From Butyrivibrio sp. CAG:318 (GTDB lineage Bacteria > Bacillota > Clostridia > Lachnospirales > Lachnospiraceae), in the NCBI GenBank assembly GCA_000431815.1, contig FR889234.1, positions 1-20,325 of the forward strand: a stretch of DNA of 20,325 nt. Direction: 5' to 3'. Both the position numbers and the translations under genes were made by a program. This document shows positions 1 to 7,182 of the stretch, piece after piece; positions within the stretch are counted from its first letter, which is position 1, and each line of letters starts with the position of its first letter. The notes under the pieces are model-generated. The model did not search any database and was not told the origin of the DNA. It was given only the letters and a program-made list of their open reading frames with translations.

Positions 1-49
1 TGTCCGCCTCACCCCGTCTCGTGTCTTTACTTTGCCCAAAAGCGGCCCG
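1..49. other. GC-rich edge segment, unassigned
   Basis: This stretch lies beyond the stop codon of the leftward DUF2752 gene and is clearly richer in G and C than the AT-rich DNA beside it. Frame 2 on the plus strand stays open into the neighbouring gene, but only as a shadow. A very short inverted repeat (agcg/cgct, 41-51) followed on the minus strand by TTTT could be a weak terminator for the DUF2752 gene. It could also be the end of a feature lying outside the window. I cannot assign it. Confidence 0.2.
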
Positions 50-427
50 CTATATGTTGAGAATATTCCTTACAATGCCCCAGATAATGACCAGAATAAG
101 GAATACGATATTTATCCAGGCAGGTTTGGGATTAAGACTACTGCTGCCTGTGCGTACATAATTTATGGAAGTATATATGACAACCCATGCAATGTAAATG
201 ATTATAAATGGTGCAAAATAGTTATAGCTTATAGCGTCGGCAAATCTGAATTTGAGACAACTGAGTGCGAAACGGCTGATTCCGCATCCTGGACAGTTTA
301 AGTGTGTTATAAGTCTGAATACGCATGGAATACCGATGCCTGTAATGTTAAAGAATATGGCATATGCAATCATAATTGCAGACACGGAAAGATATATTTT
401 AATCAGATTAAGTAATCTTTTTTTCAT
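50..427 (-). CDS. DUF2752 family small membrane protein
   Basis: This 125-residue membrane protein matches DUF2752. The family signature is visible as CPGCGISRF around residues 45-53, a cysteine pair just after the first hydrophobic span. Three hydrophobic segments can be seen, roughly residues 10-30, 70-88 and 105-122. The family has no established biochemical role. It lies 66 bp downstream of the DUF4234 gene on the same strand, so both are probably read from the promoter at 878-906, with the hairpin at 437-468 in between. No good ribosome binding site stands in the usual place. The only GGGAG (444-448) is inside that hairpin and 16 nt from the ATG, so the start is less certain than for most genes here. 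Confidence 0.8.
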   Translation of the reverse strand: MKKRLLNLIKIYLSVSAIMIAYAIFFNITGIGIPCVFRLITHLNCPGCGISRFALSCLKFRFADAISYNYFAPFIIIYIAWVVIYTSINYVRTGSSSLNPKPAWINIVFLILVIIWGIVRNILNI

Positions 428-436
428 GATATTACC

Positions 437-468
437 AAAAGGGCTCCCGGTATGTGCCGGAAGCCTTT
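437..468 (-). terminator. Hairpin/intrinsic terminator between DUF4234 and DUF2752 genes
   Basis: Read leftward, an arm ending ggcttccgg, a six-base loop (cacata) and ccgggagcc form a stem of about 12 bp with G-U wobbles, followed by a TTTT run. It fits an intrinsic terminator for the DUF4234 gene. It sits only 9 bp upstream of the DUF2752 start codon, so it more likely lowers downstream expression than ends the unit. Confidence 0.6.
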
Positions 469-493
469 ATCTTTCAATATGATGTTGAATGAA

Positions 494-832
494 TTAAGCA
501 GCTGGTGTAAGCTTGTTGATTTCATTCTGTACAAGACATACAAGTACGATTGGTAAGAAAATACCAAGTATTATGTAAAGTACCTTGTTATCTGACGTAG
601 GAATTCCGCGTTTAGCCTTGATAGCATTGATGTTAGCATCTGCGTTGAGTCCGAAAAGAATGAATCCTACATAGAAGAACATTAAAATGAACTGTGCTAT
701 AGCAGGCATGTTACTGTTCTGACCCTCGTTATCAAGTGCTGAAATTGTTACCCACAACCAATAGAGCTGGTAGATACCACAGGTAATGATTGAAAGAATG
801 ATTACCAGTGCGATATTACGGTTCTTAAGCAT
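494..832 (-). CDS. DUF4234 family small membrane protein
   Basis: This protein of 112 residues starts MLKNRNIALVIIL. It carries the DUF4234 pattern: a hydrophobic first span containing TCGIYQLYWLW (about residues 15-25), a second span near residues 45-62 and a third near 80-97. The function of the family is unknown. I chose the ATG at 832 because AGGAGG (843-848) lies 10 bp upstream and the promoter -10 box lies at 878-883. A longer reading frame starting at 898 would have to begin upstream of the transcript start. The gene is first in a probable two-gene unit with the DUF2752 gene. Confidence 0.8.
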   Translation of the reverse strand: MLKNRNIALVIILSIITCGIYQLYWLWVTISALDNEGQNSNMPAIAQFILMFFYVGFILFGLNADANINAIKAKRGIPTSDNKVLYIILGIFLPIVLVCLVQNEINKLTPAA

Positions 833-877
833 ATCCTTTTTTCCTCCTAGAAATATAATATATTTTATACATTCACT

Positions 878-906
878 AATATACACGTCATGCGGCATTT
901 TGTCAA
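878..906 (-). promoter_or_regulatory. Sigma-A promoter for DUF4234 gene
   Basis: Reading leftward there is a perfect TTGACA (901-906), a 17-bp spacer and TATATT (878-883). The expected transcript start is near 871, giving a leader of about 40 nt containing AGGAGG. Confidence 0.8.
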
Positions 907-977
907 TGAAATTAGTGTAAAATTTTACTTTAAGACTTACTCTATTTGCCTAAGCGTTATACGGAGGTTGGGACAGC

Positions 978-1006
978 TTGAAAATAAACGCTCTGTGTGA
1001 TATGAT
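978..1006 (+). promoter_or_regulatory. Sigma-A promoter for the reductase gene
   Basis: TTGAAA (978-983), a 17-bp spacer and TATGAT (1001-1006) stand 31 bp before the start codon. The promoter is divergent from the DUF4234 promoter, with about 70 bp between the two -35 boxes. Confidence 0.75.
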
Positions 1007-1037
1007 TTAGCCGGTTAAAACCAAAGGAGATGACAAA

Positions 1038-1988
1038 ATGAAAGCGTTAATTATAGGAGCAGGAGCTGTAGGTGTGGCGATAGCGGCATCTGTCAGCAAT
1101 GAAAATATGGAGACGGCACTTGTCGCAAGAGGCAGGACCGCGGACTATATAGAGCAGAACGGTGTAAAGCGTACGGGAATATTCGGCGTGATGAGTGCGC
1201 CGGCAGATAAGGTTCGTGTATACAGAGATTACGGACAGATCAAAGAAGCATACGATTATGTTATTATAAGTGCTAAAACACTTGCCAATTCCGAGATTGC
1301 TGACAATCTTGAAAAAAACAGAGGTATCATTGCGGATGACGGTCATATTGTTATTTTTCAGAACGGATGGGGCAATGATGATAAATACACAGAATTATTC
1401 GGCAAGGATAAAGTATATAATGCACGAATTATAACCGGATTTGAAAAAGAAAATCCGGGTACAAGCAAGGTTACGGTTCATACAGCGCCGATTCTTCTGG
1501 GCTCATTATTCGGATTTGATAATGAATGTATGAAACCGCTTGCAGATGCGATTAACGCATCAGGCATTCCAAGTGAAGTCTCGGACACAATAGAAGAAGC
1601 ATTGTGGGCTAAAATGTTATTTAATACTACACTCAATCCGCTGGGCGCAATACTTGGAACCACATACGGAGCAATGTCCGAAATGAACAATGCAGTCCAG
1701 ATAATGAACAGCCTGATAGGAGAAACTTACGATGTTATGGGTGCCGCCGGGTACAAAACATACTGGCCGGATGCAGATACGTATAAGAAAGTTTTCTATT
1801 CAAAGCTGGTTCCGGATACATATGCACACCGTTCGTCCACACTTCAGGATATGGAAAAAGGAATACCTACGGAAATTGATACACTTAACGGATGTGTTAT
1901 CAGAATTGCAGATAATTATTCTGTCGAAGTGCCTGTACATAGAACAATATATAATATTATAAAATCTATGGAGCAGAGAAATAAGTAG
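1038..1988 (+). CDS. Ketopantoate reductase (ApbA/PanE) family protein
   Basis: This 316-residue protein has the two-domain layout of the ApbA/PanE family. The NADPH-binding Rossmann motif GAGAVG is at residues 7-12. The C-terminal helical domain carries LWAKMLFNTTLNPLGA (189-204), with the probable catalytic Lys192 and substrate-binding Asn196 and Asn200. PanE reduces 2-dehydropantoate to pantoate in coenzyme A synthesis. No panB, panC or panD gene is nearby and the family includes other 2-oxoacid reductases, so the substrate is inferred only at family level. AAAGGAGA (1023-1030) supports the start. The gene has its own promoter and no clear terminator before degV. Confidence 0.85.
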   Translation: MKALIIGAGAVGVAIAASVSNENMETALVARGRTADYIEQNGVKRTGIFGVMSAPADKVRVYRDYGQIKEAYDYVIISAKTLANSEIADNLEKNRGIIADDGHIVIFQNGWGNDDKYTELFGKDKVYNARIITGFEKENPGTSKVTVHTAPILLGSLFGFDNECMKPLADAINASGIPSEVSDTIEEALWAKMLFNTTLNPLGAILGTTYGAMSEMNNAVQIMNSLIGETYDVMGAAGYKTYWPDADTYKKVFYSKLVPDTYAHRSSTLQDMEKGIPTEIDTLNGCVIRIADNYSVEVPVHRTIYNIIKSMEQRNK

Positions 1989-2023
1989 ACCATTACGCCC
2001 GAATGTAAGGTTATTATAACAGA

Positions 2024-2052
2024 TTGCAATTTGTGTTATAGTATGTTATGAT
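2024..2052 (+). promoter_or_regulatory. Sigma-A promoter for degV-like gene
   Basis: TTGCAA (2024-2029), a 17-bp spacer and TATGAT (2047-2052) predict a transcript start near 2059. This rules out the in-frame ATG at 2048 as a start, because it lies inside the -10 box. Confidence 0.75.
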
Positions 2053-2092
2053 ATTGAGCGGAGTAAGCGAAAACAGCATTCGGAGGATAAGA

Positions 2093-2962
2093 ATGAGTTA
2101 TTTAATTTTTTCAGATGTTTCACTTGATATTGATAAGAACTTTGCAGATAGCCATGATGTAAGATATGTCCCTATGGAATATGTACTCGGAGATGAGACA
2201 TTCCATTGTGATAAGCCGGAAAGCGATTCCATGATGCATAATTATTATGAGAAACTCAGACAGAAAGTCAAGACTCAGACCAGTCAGATTACACCGACAC
2301 ATTATATGGATCTTTTTGAACCGCTTATTAAAGAAGGCAATGACATAGTATATCTTTCGCTTTCAAGCGGACTCAGCAATACATATGAATCAGCATGTCT
2401 TGCGGCCAGAAATCTTAAAGAAGATTATCCGGATGCCGTTGTTGAGATAGTGGATTCCTTAAGTGCGACAGGCGGAATGGGACTTTTGACAGAATCGGCT
2501 TTTGCCAATAAAGAAGCGGGAATGAGTGCATCGGAGAATGCAGAGTGGCTCAGAAAATATGCACTGAAGGTACGCCATTGGTTTAAGGTTGAAGACCTTA
2601 TGTACCTTAAAAGAGGCGGACGTGTATCTGCTGCAACCGCAGTGGTCGGAACTGCACTTAATATTAAGCCGATACTTTGCATCAACCGAGAGGGTAAGCT
2701 TGATACAATAGATAAGAAACGTGGTAATAAGCTTGCGCTTAAAGCTCTTGTGGATAAGTTTGAAGCTACTTACGACCCATCGGTAAGTGATGTGGTATAT
2801 ATAAGCTGCGCCGATTGTGTAGAAGAAGCACAGACACTGAAAGAAATGATACTCGTAAACCACCCTGAACTTAAAGTAAGGATGACAATGTTAAGCCCGA
2901 TTATCGGGGCTCACACAGGCCCGGATATGCTTGCACTTATTCATTACGGAACAGAGAGATAA
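2093..2962 (+). CDS. DegV family fatty-acid-binding protein
   Basis: This is a 289-residue DegV-family protein of normal length. Family marks include a TSQITP segment (63-68), the SSGLSNTYESA stretch (91-101), a conserved DS...TGGMG segment, and YLKRGGRVSAATA followed by LNIKPIL in the C-terminal half. DegV proteins bind a fatty acid in a cleft between two domains; in Firmicutes the FakB members hand fatty acids to the kinase FakA. No fakA gene is present here, so a FakB role is only possible. The start at 2093 is chosen because GGAGG (2082-2086) lies 6 bp upstream. The gene appears monocistronic, with its own promoter and terminator. Confidence 0.9.
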   Translation: MSYLIFSDVSLDIDKNFADSHDVRYVPMEYVLGDETFHCDKPESDSMMHNYYEKLRQKVKTQTSQITPTHYMDLFEPLIKEGNDIVYLSLSSGLSNTYESACLAARNLKEDYPDAVVEIVDSLSATGGMGLLTESAFANKEAGMSASENAEWLRKYALKVRHWFKVEDLMYLKRGGRVSAATAVVGTALNIKPILCINREGKLDTIDKKRGNKLALKALVDKFEATYDPSVSDVVYISCADCVEEAQTLKEMILVNHPELKVRMTMLSPIIGAHTGPDMLALIHYGTER

Positions 2963-2969
2963 TAATAAT

Positions 2970-3004
2970 GCCGGTTTCCCTAAGGTACGGGAAACCGGCT
3001 TTTT
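2970..3004 (+). terminator. Intrinsic terminator after degV-like gene
   Basis: A perfect 11-bp stem (gccggtttccc / gggaaaccggc) with an 8-base loop is followed by TTTTT, starting 8 bp after the degV stop. It may also serve the converging PHP gene, but the minus-strand tail (attattatt) is a poorer T-run. Confidence 0.9.
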
Positions 3005-3008
3005 AGGT

Positions 3009-3767
3009 TCAGATATATCCGTCCATGGCTCTGTCGTTAACATATACCGGAAGCTCGGTATGGATATCAGGTGGGAGAGAACGGGAACTGTCCTTAACCA
3101 GCATGACTCCATCGCGTTTTAATATGGCATTGACATAATCCGCGGCACTTTTTATAGGGTGTTCAAATCCCATGCCGTAATGCCTGTCGGGAGCAAGGGA
3201 GCCTATTTTGTGCAAATCTGAGCCGGACGTCATGAAAATATTATGTTTTGTACAATAAATTTCGGCATTGTGGTTATGCCGGTCTTCATTAAATGAATTG
3301 TATCCCTCCATGGCATCACAATTCTCGGGATTAAGATGAATTGAATCCAGGTATCCGCGTTCTCTGAATGGGTGGGCCTGGACAACAAGACCTCCGTCAT
3401 TGTGTATTATATCATATTGCATACTACGGCTGTAAGACAGAATATCCGGATGATTTAAAAGCCATTCCTTATCAAGCCCGTAAATCAAAAACTCATCACC
3501 TTCAAAATTAGCTTCCCATCCGAAATAAACAGGAAATCCTATTGCATCGCCGGCTTCTTTGGCATGTTCATAACCAAGGCAGAATTCATTGACGCGCTGT
3601 TCCCAGCTGTCATACTTAGGAATCCTTGTATTGCCGTTGAAAAAATGGTCAGTTATGAATATACCGTCATATCCTAAATCTTTATAATATTGAGGATACA
3701 TGCTGCCGGGAGTAACCCCGCACAGGCTTCCTTCGTATGTATGCAAATGTGTCTCATATCGGAACAT
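3009..3767 (-). CDS. PHP-domain metal-dependent phosphoesterase
   Basis: This 252-residue protein has a nearly complete set of PHP metal-binding motifs. They are His7-x-His9 (HLHT), Asp40-His41 (TDHF), Glu85 (GWEAN), His132 (QAHPF) and Asp184-x-His186 (GSDLHK). The PHP fold includes histidinol phosphatase, polymerase-associated domains and stand-alone phosphatases acting on nucleotides or sugars. No his gene is near, so the substrate is unknown. GGAGG (3774-3778) lies 6 bp before the ATG. There is no signal peptide, so it is probably cytoplasmic. It is a single-gene unit converging on degV. Confidence 0.85.
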   Translation of the reverse strand: MFRYETHLHTYEGSLCGVTPGSMYPQYYKDLGYDGIFITDHFFNGNTRIPKYDSWEQRVNEFCLGYEHAKEAGDAIGFPVYFGWEANFEGDEFLIYGLDKEWLLNHPDILSYSRSMQYDIIHNDGGLVVQAHPFRERGYLDSIHLNPENCDAMEGYNSFNEDRHNHNAEIYCTKHNIFMTSGSDLHKIGSLAPDRHYGMGFEHPIKSAADYVNAILKRDGVMLVKDSSRSLPPDIHTELPVYVNDRAMDGYI

Positions 3768-3805
3768 ATACAGCCTCCGTAAATTATCTCAATTAGAATA
3801 AAATT

Positions 3806-3836
3806 ATTATATCACTTTTTTAATAATGGCTGTAAA
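3806..3836 (-). promoter_or_regulatory. Extended -10 promoter for PHP gene
   Basis: Leftward, TGATATAAT is an extended -10 element with a perfect TATAAT at 3806-3811. TTTACA (3831-3836) is the best -35 candidate, but its 19-bp spacer is long. The extended -10 probably carries most of the activity. Confidence 0.55.
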
Positions 3837-3859
3837 TTTTTTCGGGTTTATGATAAAAT
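3831..3859 (+). promoter_or_regulatory. Possible extended -10 promoter for TraX-family gene
   Basis: Rightward, TGATAAAAT gives an extended -10 (TAAAAT at 3854-3859). It lies 17 bp after a weak -35 candidate TGTAAA (3831-3836), the complement of the hexamer proposed for the PHP promoter. Confidence 0.45.
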
Positions 3860-3896
3860 TTATTGCATAATAGGCGGATGATCTGGGCGGATGATT

Positions 3897-4574
3897 ATGA
3901 ATAAGAGAATAACAACGGATATATTAAAAATAACAGCCATGGTATCAATGCTTACAGACCATGTTGCTGTCGCGTTTGCCGGATTTGGAATGCCGGCAGG
4001 CATATACTGGACAATGAGATGCATCGGCAGACTGGCATTTCCCATATATGTATATTTTCTGGTGCAGGGATATATATATACACATTCTGTGGGTAAATAT
4101 GCAATAAGACTGGGGCTGCTTGCTGTTATCTCCGAAATACCGTATGATATGACGGTATATGGATGTTTTTTTGATTTCAGGCATAATAATGTTTTATTCA
4201 CACTTGTACTTGCGCTGCTTGTTTTATGGGCGACTGACAGCCTTTATAAGAAAAACCGATGGCTGGTGCCGGTTGCGGCGGTTATTGTCATTTGGACAGC
4301 GGCATTAAGTCACATACTTGGACTTGATTATTCTTACAGATGTATTCTGCTTGCGCTTATTTTCTATTACGCAAGACAGTATGAAGTAATTATGTATACG
4401 GCGGCTGCAATCATATCGGCAATAAGCGGAAGCCTGGCAAGTCTTGTGACTCCGCTTGCACTTGTACCGGTGTATTTTCACGATGGAAAGAAAGGACATA
4501 TTCCCAAAGCGGTTATGTGGAGTTTCTATCCGGCGCATCTTCTGATTATAGGGATGATCAGAATGTTTTTTTGA
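3897..4574 (+). CDS. TraX family membrane protein
   Basis: This is a 225-residue polytopic membrane protein of the TraX family. It begins with the usual pattern: a short charged start, then LKITAMVSMLTDHVAVAF, followed by RLAFPIYVYFLVQGYIYT. Several more hydrophobic spans follow through the C-terminus. The founding member acetylates F pilin, but most chromosomal members are not tied to conjugation and have unknown substrates; no conjugation gene is seen here. Two ATGs are possible, at 3891 and 3897. I prefer 3897 because GGCGG (3886-3890) is then 6 bp away instead of touching the codon. A DUF2974 hydrolase gene follows after 15 bp, so the two are probably cotranscribed. Confidence 0.8.
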   Translation: MNKRITTDILKITAMVSMLTDHVAVAFAGFGMPAGIYWTMRCIGRLAFPIYVYFLVQGYIYTHSVGKYAIRLGLLAVISEIPYDMTVYGCFFDFRHNNVLFTLVLALLVLWATDSLYKKNRWLVPVAAVIVIWTAALSHILGLDYSYRCILLALIFYYARQYEVIMYTAAAIISAISGSLASLVTPLALVPVYFHDGKKGHIPKAVMWSFYPAHLLIIGMIRMFF

Positions 4575-4589
4575 AAGGATTAGGGATAT

Positions 4590-5735
4590 ATGGCGAATTT
4601 GATGGATTATATGGACTGGCGGGGGGATATAACATTTGAACAGGATGGATTTAATGTAATTGATGCATTAATAATGTCACAGCTGTCATATGTGGATTTT
4701 GAAAATGTGGGTTTGGATGCCGGCAGTCCGGTATGCATTAAGGATGCAGTGGCAGGGTGCCTTAAACAATATGAGAATCCGGATGAAATGCTTGATTCGC
4801 AGGAATTAAACGAAGGACAGAAGACGTTTATCAGGATGAGAAAATGTGACAGGTATCGTAATCTGGAGCTGGTATTTTATTCACAGAAGTTCAGCGAAGA
4901 AAAGGCCATGCAGTTCGGCGCGGTGACAATTCTTCTCGGTAACGGTGACATTGTGGTGGCGTTCAGGGGGACTGACGGAACGATTACAGGCTGGGAGGAG
5001 GATTTTAATCTGTGTTATATGATGCCGGTGGCATCACAGGTTGAGGCTGACGAATATCTTGACAGTGTAATGAAGACACTTGCCGGAAAAGTATATATAT
5101 GCGGACATTCAAAAGGCGGAAATCTTGCAATATATTCAACATTCCACAGAAGTGACGAGCAGATTATGAGAATCGAGAAGGTATACAGTTTTGACGGGCC
5201 GGGATTTATGAAGGAAGTTGTAGCGGGAGCGGAATACAAACGGATAATTCCAAAGATTGAATCATATCTGCCACAGAGTTCGATAGTTGGTATGATAATG
5301 TATAGTGGAGAAGATTATAATATAGTACATAGTGAAGCGCATGGGTTAATGCAGCATTTTGTGTTGTCGTGGAATGTAATCGGTAAAGAGTTTGTGCCGG
5401 ACGAGCAGCTTAAGGATGTGAGCATTGTTTTTAACAGTGCATGCCGTAAGTGGATTGACGGCATATCTCCCAAAGAACGTCGTCTGTTCACGCATATTGT
5501 ATTCAAAATCCTCAAAGCGCCGAATGCCGATTCGTTCAGTGAGTATTCATCCAATCTCATCAGGACTGCAAACAGCATTATTAAGTCCTATGGAAGTCTT
5601 GATAAGACGACAAGGCAGATGATAAAGAAGATTGTGGCACAGATGATTAAAATGAGCCGTGAATCACTCTCGGAACACATTGAGGGAATAAGAAAACCGC
5701 AGGCTGCCATAAAGGAAGCCCATAATGTCAAATAG
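4590..5735 (+). CDS. Mbeg1-like (DUF2974) alpha/beta hydrolase
   Basis: This 381-residue protein matches the DUF2974/Mbeg1-like family of lipase-fold proteins. FRGTDG (125-130) resembles the oxyanion strand of lipases, and GHSKGGN (172-178) is a nucleophile elbow with Ser174. A conserved SGEDYNIVHSEAHGLMQH segment (239-256) likely supplies the acid and base of the triad. No signal peptide is visible, so it is probably cytoplasmic. The substrate is unknown; a lipid or ester is inferred from the fold. AAAGGA and GGGAT sequences lie between the upstream TraX-family stop (4574) and this ATG. No clear terminator follows, but a promoter begins at 5749. Confidence 0.8.
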   Translation: MANLMDYMDWRGDITFEQDGFNVIDALIMSQLSYVDFENVGLDAGSPVCIKDAVAGCLKQYENPDEMLDSQELNEGQKTFIRMRKCDRYRNLELVFYSQKFSEEKAMQFGAVTILLGNGDIVVAFRGTDGTITGWEEDFNLCYMMPVASQVEADEYLDSVMKTLAGKVYICGHSKGGNLAIYSTFHRSDEQIMRIEKVYSFDGPGFMKEVVAGAEYKRIIPKIESYLPQSSIVGMIMYSGEDYNIVHSEAHGLMQHFVLSWNVIGKEFVPDEQLKDVSIVFNSACRKWIDGISPKERRLFTHIVFKILKAPNADSFSEYSSNLIRTANSIIKSYGSLDKTTRQMIKKIVAQMIKMSRESLSEHIEGIRKPQAAIKEAHNVK

Positions 5736-5748
5736 TGTAAAATATATT

Positions 5749-5777
5749 TTGATTTATCGGCTTGTTTATGTTATTAT
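5749..5777 (+). promoter_or_regulatory. Sigma-A promoter for EAL-domain gene
   Basis: TTGATT (5749-5754), a 17-bp spacer and TATTAT (5772-5777) predict a transcript start near 5784. The AT-rich leader of about 60 nt is too short for a c-di-GMP riboswitch. Confidence 0.65.
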
Positions 5778-5842
5778 GTTAAATACGGGAAATGTTAGTA
5801 AATATATATTAAAATGATATTTTTGGTTAAGAGGTATGAATT

Positions 5843-7144
5843 ATGCGGGTGGAAAAGACGATTACGGAGTCACTTACGCGGCTGCCGTATATTGATTATT
5901 TTAAAAAGACGGCCGGCAGACTTATGAAGCAGGATATGATATCTCCGGTTGTATTATCGTTGGACATCAGTAATTTTAAATTTTATAATCAGATGTATGG
6001 GTATGAAGCGGGCGATAAGCTTATTGAACGATGTGTATATCAATATTGTCATATGAATTCAGACTGTGTGCTTGCCGGAAGAATATATGTTGATCATATT
6101 ATTCTTCTTGTGGAAGCCGGACATCGCGACAGACAGGATTTCAAGATGAAATACGACACAATGAACAGGAATTTTTCCGATGAGATTAATGCTGAATTCC
6201 CATTGGCGAGAATACGTGTTTATGTCGGTGCATATTTTGTTGATAACGTTGATGAAGAGATTAATCTTATAATAGATAAGGCTCAATGTGCAAGGCGAAG
6301 CATTAAGGTCAATTATGCTGAGACGATAGCTGTCTTTACTGACGATATGGCGAAGAAGACCCAGAGTGAGGCAGGCGTGATTCCGATGTTTTTCTCGGCA
6401 CTTGATAATGACAGAATAGAAGTGTATATCCAGCCTAAGTTCTCTATTGAGGAACAGCAGCTTATAGGCGGTGAAGCACTTTCCAGAATTAAGGACAGCA
6501 ACGGGAAGATAATATCACCGGCGATATATATTGATACACTTGAGAATACAGGGCTTGTATCAAGACTTGATAATTATGTGATAATGAAGGTCATAGAATT
6601 GCAGAAGAAGTGGATGGATGCCGGTTATAAGCTGACGACCATTTCAATGAACCTGTCACGGATGGATTTCTGGGAAACCGGATTTATAAAGCGTATAGAT
6701 GATGCTATACGTAAGACAGGCATCCCGGCGGAATACTTCGAGTTTGAACTTACGGAAACCATTTTCTGTGAGAATCTCAGCGAGATTACCAGACAGATAG
6801 AATTTTTACGCAACAGAGGATATAAGATAAGCATGGATGATTTCGGATCAGGATATAATTCATTATATATGCTTGGCAAGATACCTGTCGATGTTATTAA
6901 ATTTGATAGAGGTTTCGTACTTAACAGTCTGGGTGTTGAATCAGGACGTAAGATAATGAAGAATCTTATGAATACATTTAAGGATATCCAGTTTGAAGTT
7001 ATCTGTGAAGGAATCGAGAGCCGTGAAGAGGAAAAAATAGTCCACGAATGCGGATGTAATGCAGTTCAGGGATATCTCCATGATAAACCGCTGCCTTATC
7101 AGGCATTTGAAGATAAATATATGAAACCTGCCATGCGCGATTAG
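5843..7144 (+). CDS. c-di-GMP phosphodiesterase with degenerate GGDEF and intact EAL domain
   Basis: This 433-residue protein has a GGDEF-like domain (about 35-170) and an EAL domain (about 180-425), with no membrane segment or sensor domain. The GGDEF motif is replaced by YVDHI (82-86), so cyclase activity is very unlikely. The EAL side keeps the expected catalytic residues: Glu211 (EAL), Asn270 (NLS), Glu302 or Glu305 (ELTE), Asp332-Asp333 (DDFGSG), Lys353, Glu389 (CEGIES) and Gln409 (QGY). It therefore probably degrades c-di-GMP to pGpG in the cytoplasm, and the degenerate domain may bind GTP as a regulator. AAGAGGT (5829-5835) precedes the ATG. The TPM-like gene follows after 38 bp and is probably in the same operon. 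Confidence 0.9.
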   Translation: MRVEKTITESLTRLPYIDYFKKTAGRLMKQDMISPVVLSLDISNFKFYNQMYGYEAGDKLIERCVYQYCHMNSDCVLAGRIYVDHIILLVEAGHRDRQDFKMKYDTMNRNFSDEINAEFPLARIRVYVGAYFVDNVDEEINLIIDKAQCARRSIKVNYAETIAVFTDDMAKKTQSEAGVIPMFFSALDNDRIEVYIQPKFSIEEQQLIGGEALSRIKDSNGKIISPAIYIDTLENTGLVSRLDNYVIMKVIELQKKWMDAGYKLTTISMNLSRMDFWETGFIKRIDDAIRKTGIPAEYFEFELTETIFCENLSEITRQIEFLRNRGYKISMDDFGSGYNSLYMLGKIPVDVIKFDRGFVLNSLGVESGRKIMKNLMNTFKDIQFEVICEGIESREEEKIVHECGCNAVQGYLHDKPLPYQAFEDKYMKPAMRD

Positions 7145-7148
7145 AAGC

Positions 7149-7160
7149 GTAATATATTAC
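7149..7160. repeat. Perfect 12-bp palindrome
   Basis: GTAATATATTAC between the EAL gene and the TPM-like gene is perfectly self-complementary. It could be an operator or a chance AT-rich palindrome. No convincing promoter overlaps it. Confidence 0.4.
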
Positions 7161-7182
7161 ATATAGATGGAGGACATTGATT

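Noticed and set aside
32..301. 89-codon plus-strand open frame at the left end
   Set aside because: It is antisense to the DUF2752 gene, which has recognisable family motifs, and its own product resembles nothing known.
5778..5842. c-di-GMP riboswitch before the EAL gene
   Set aside because: The leader of about 60 AT-rich bases is too short and has no fitting conserved core.
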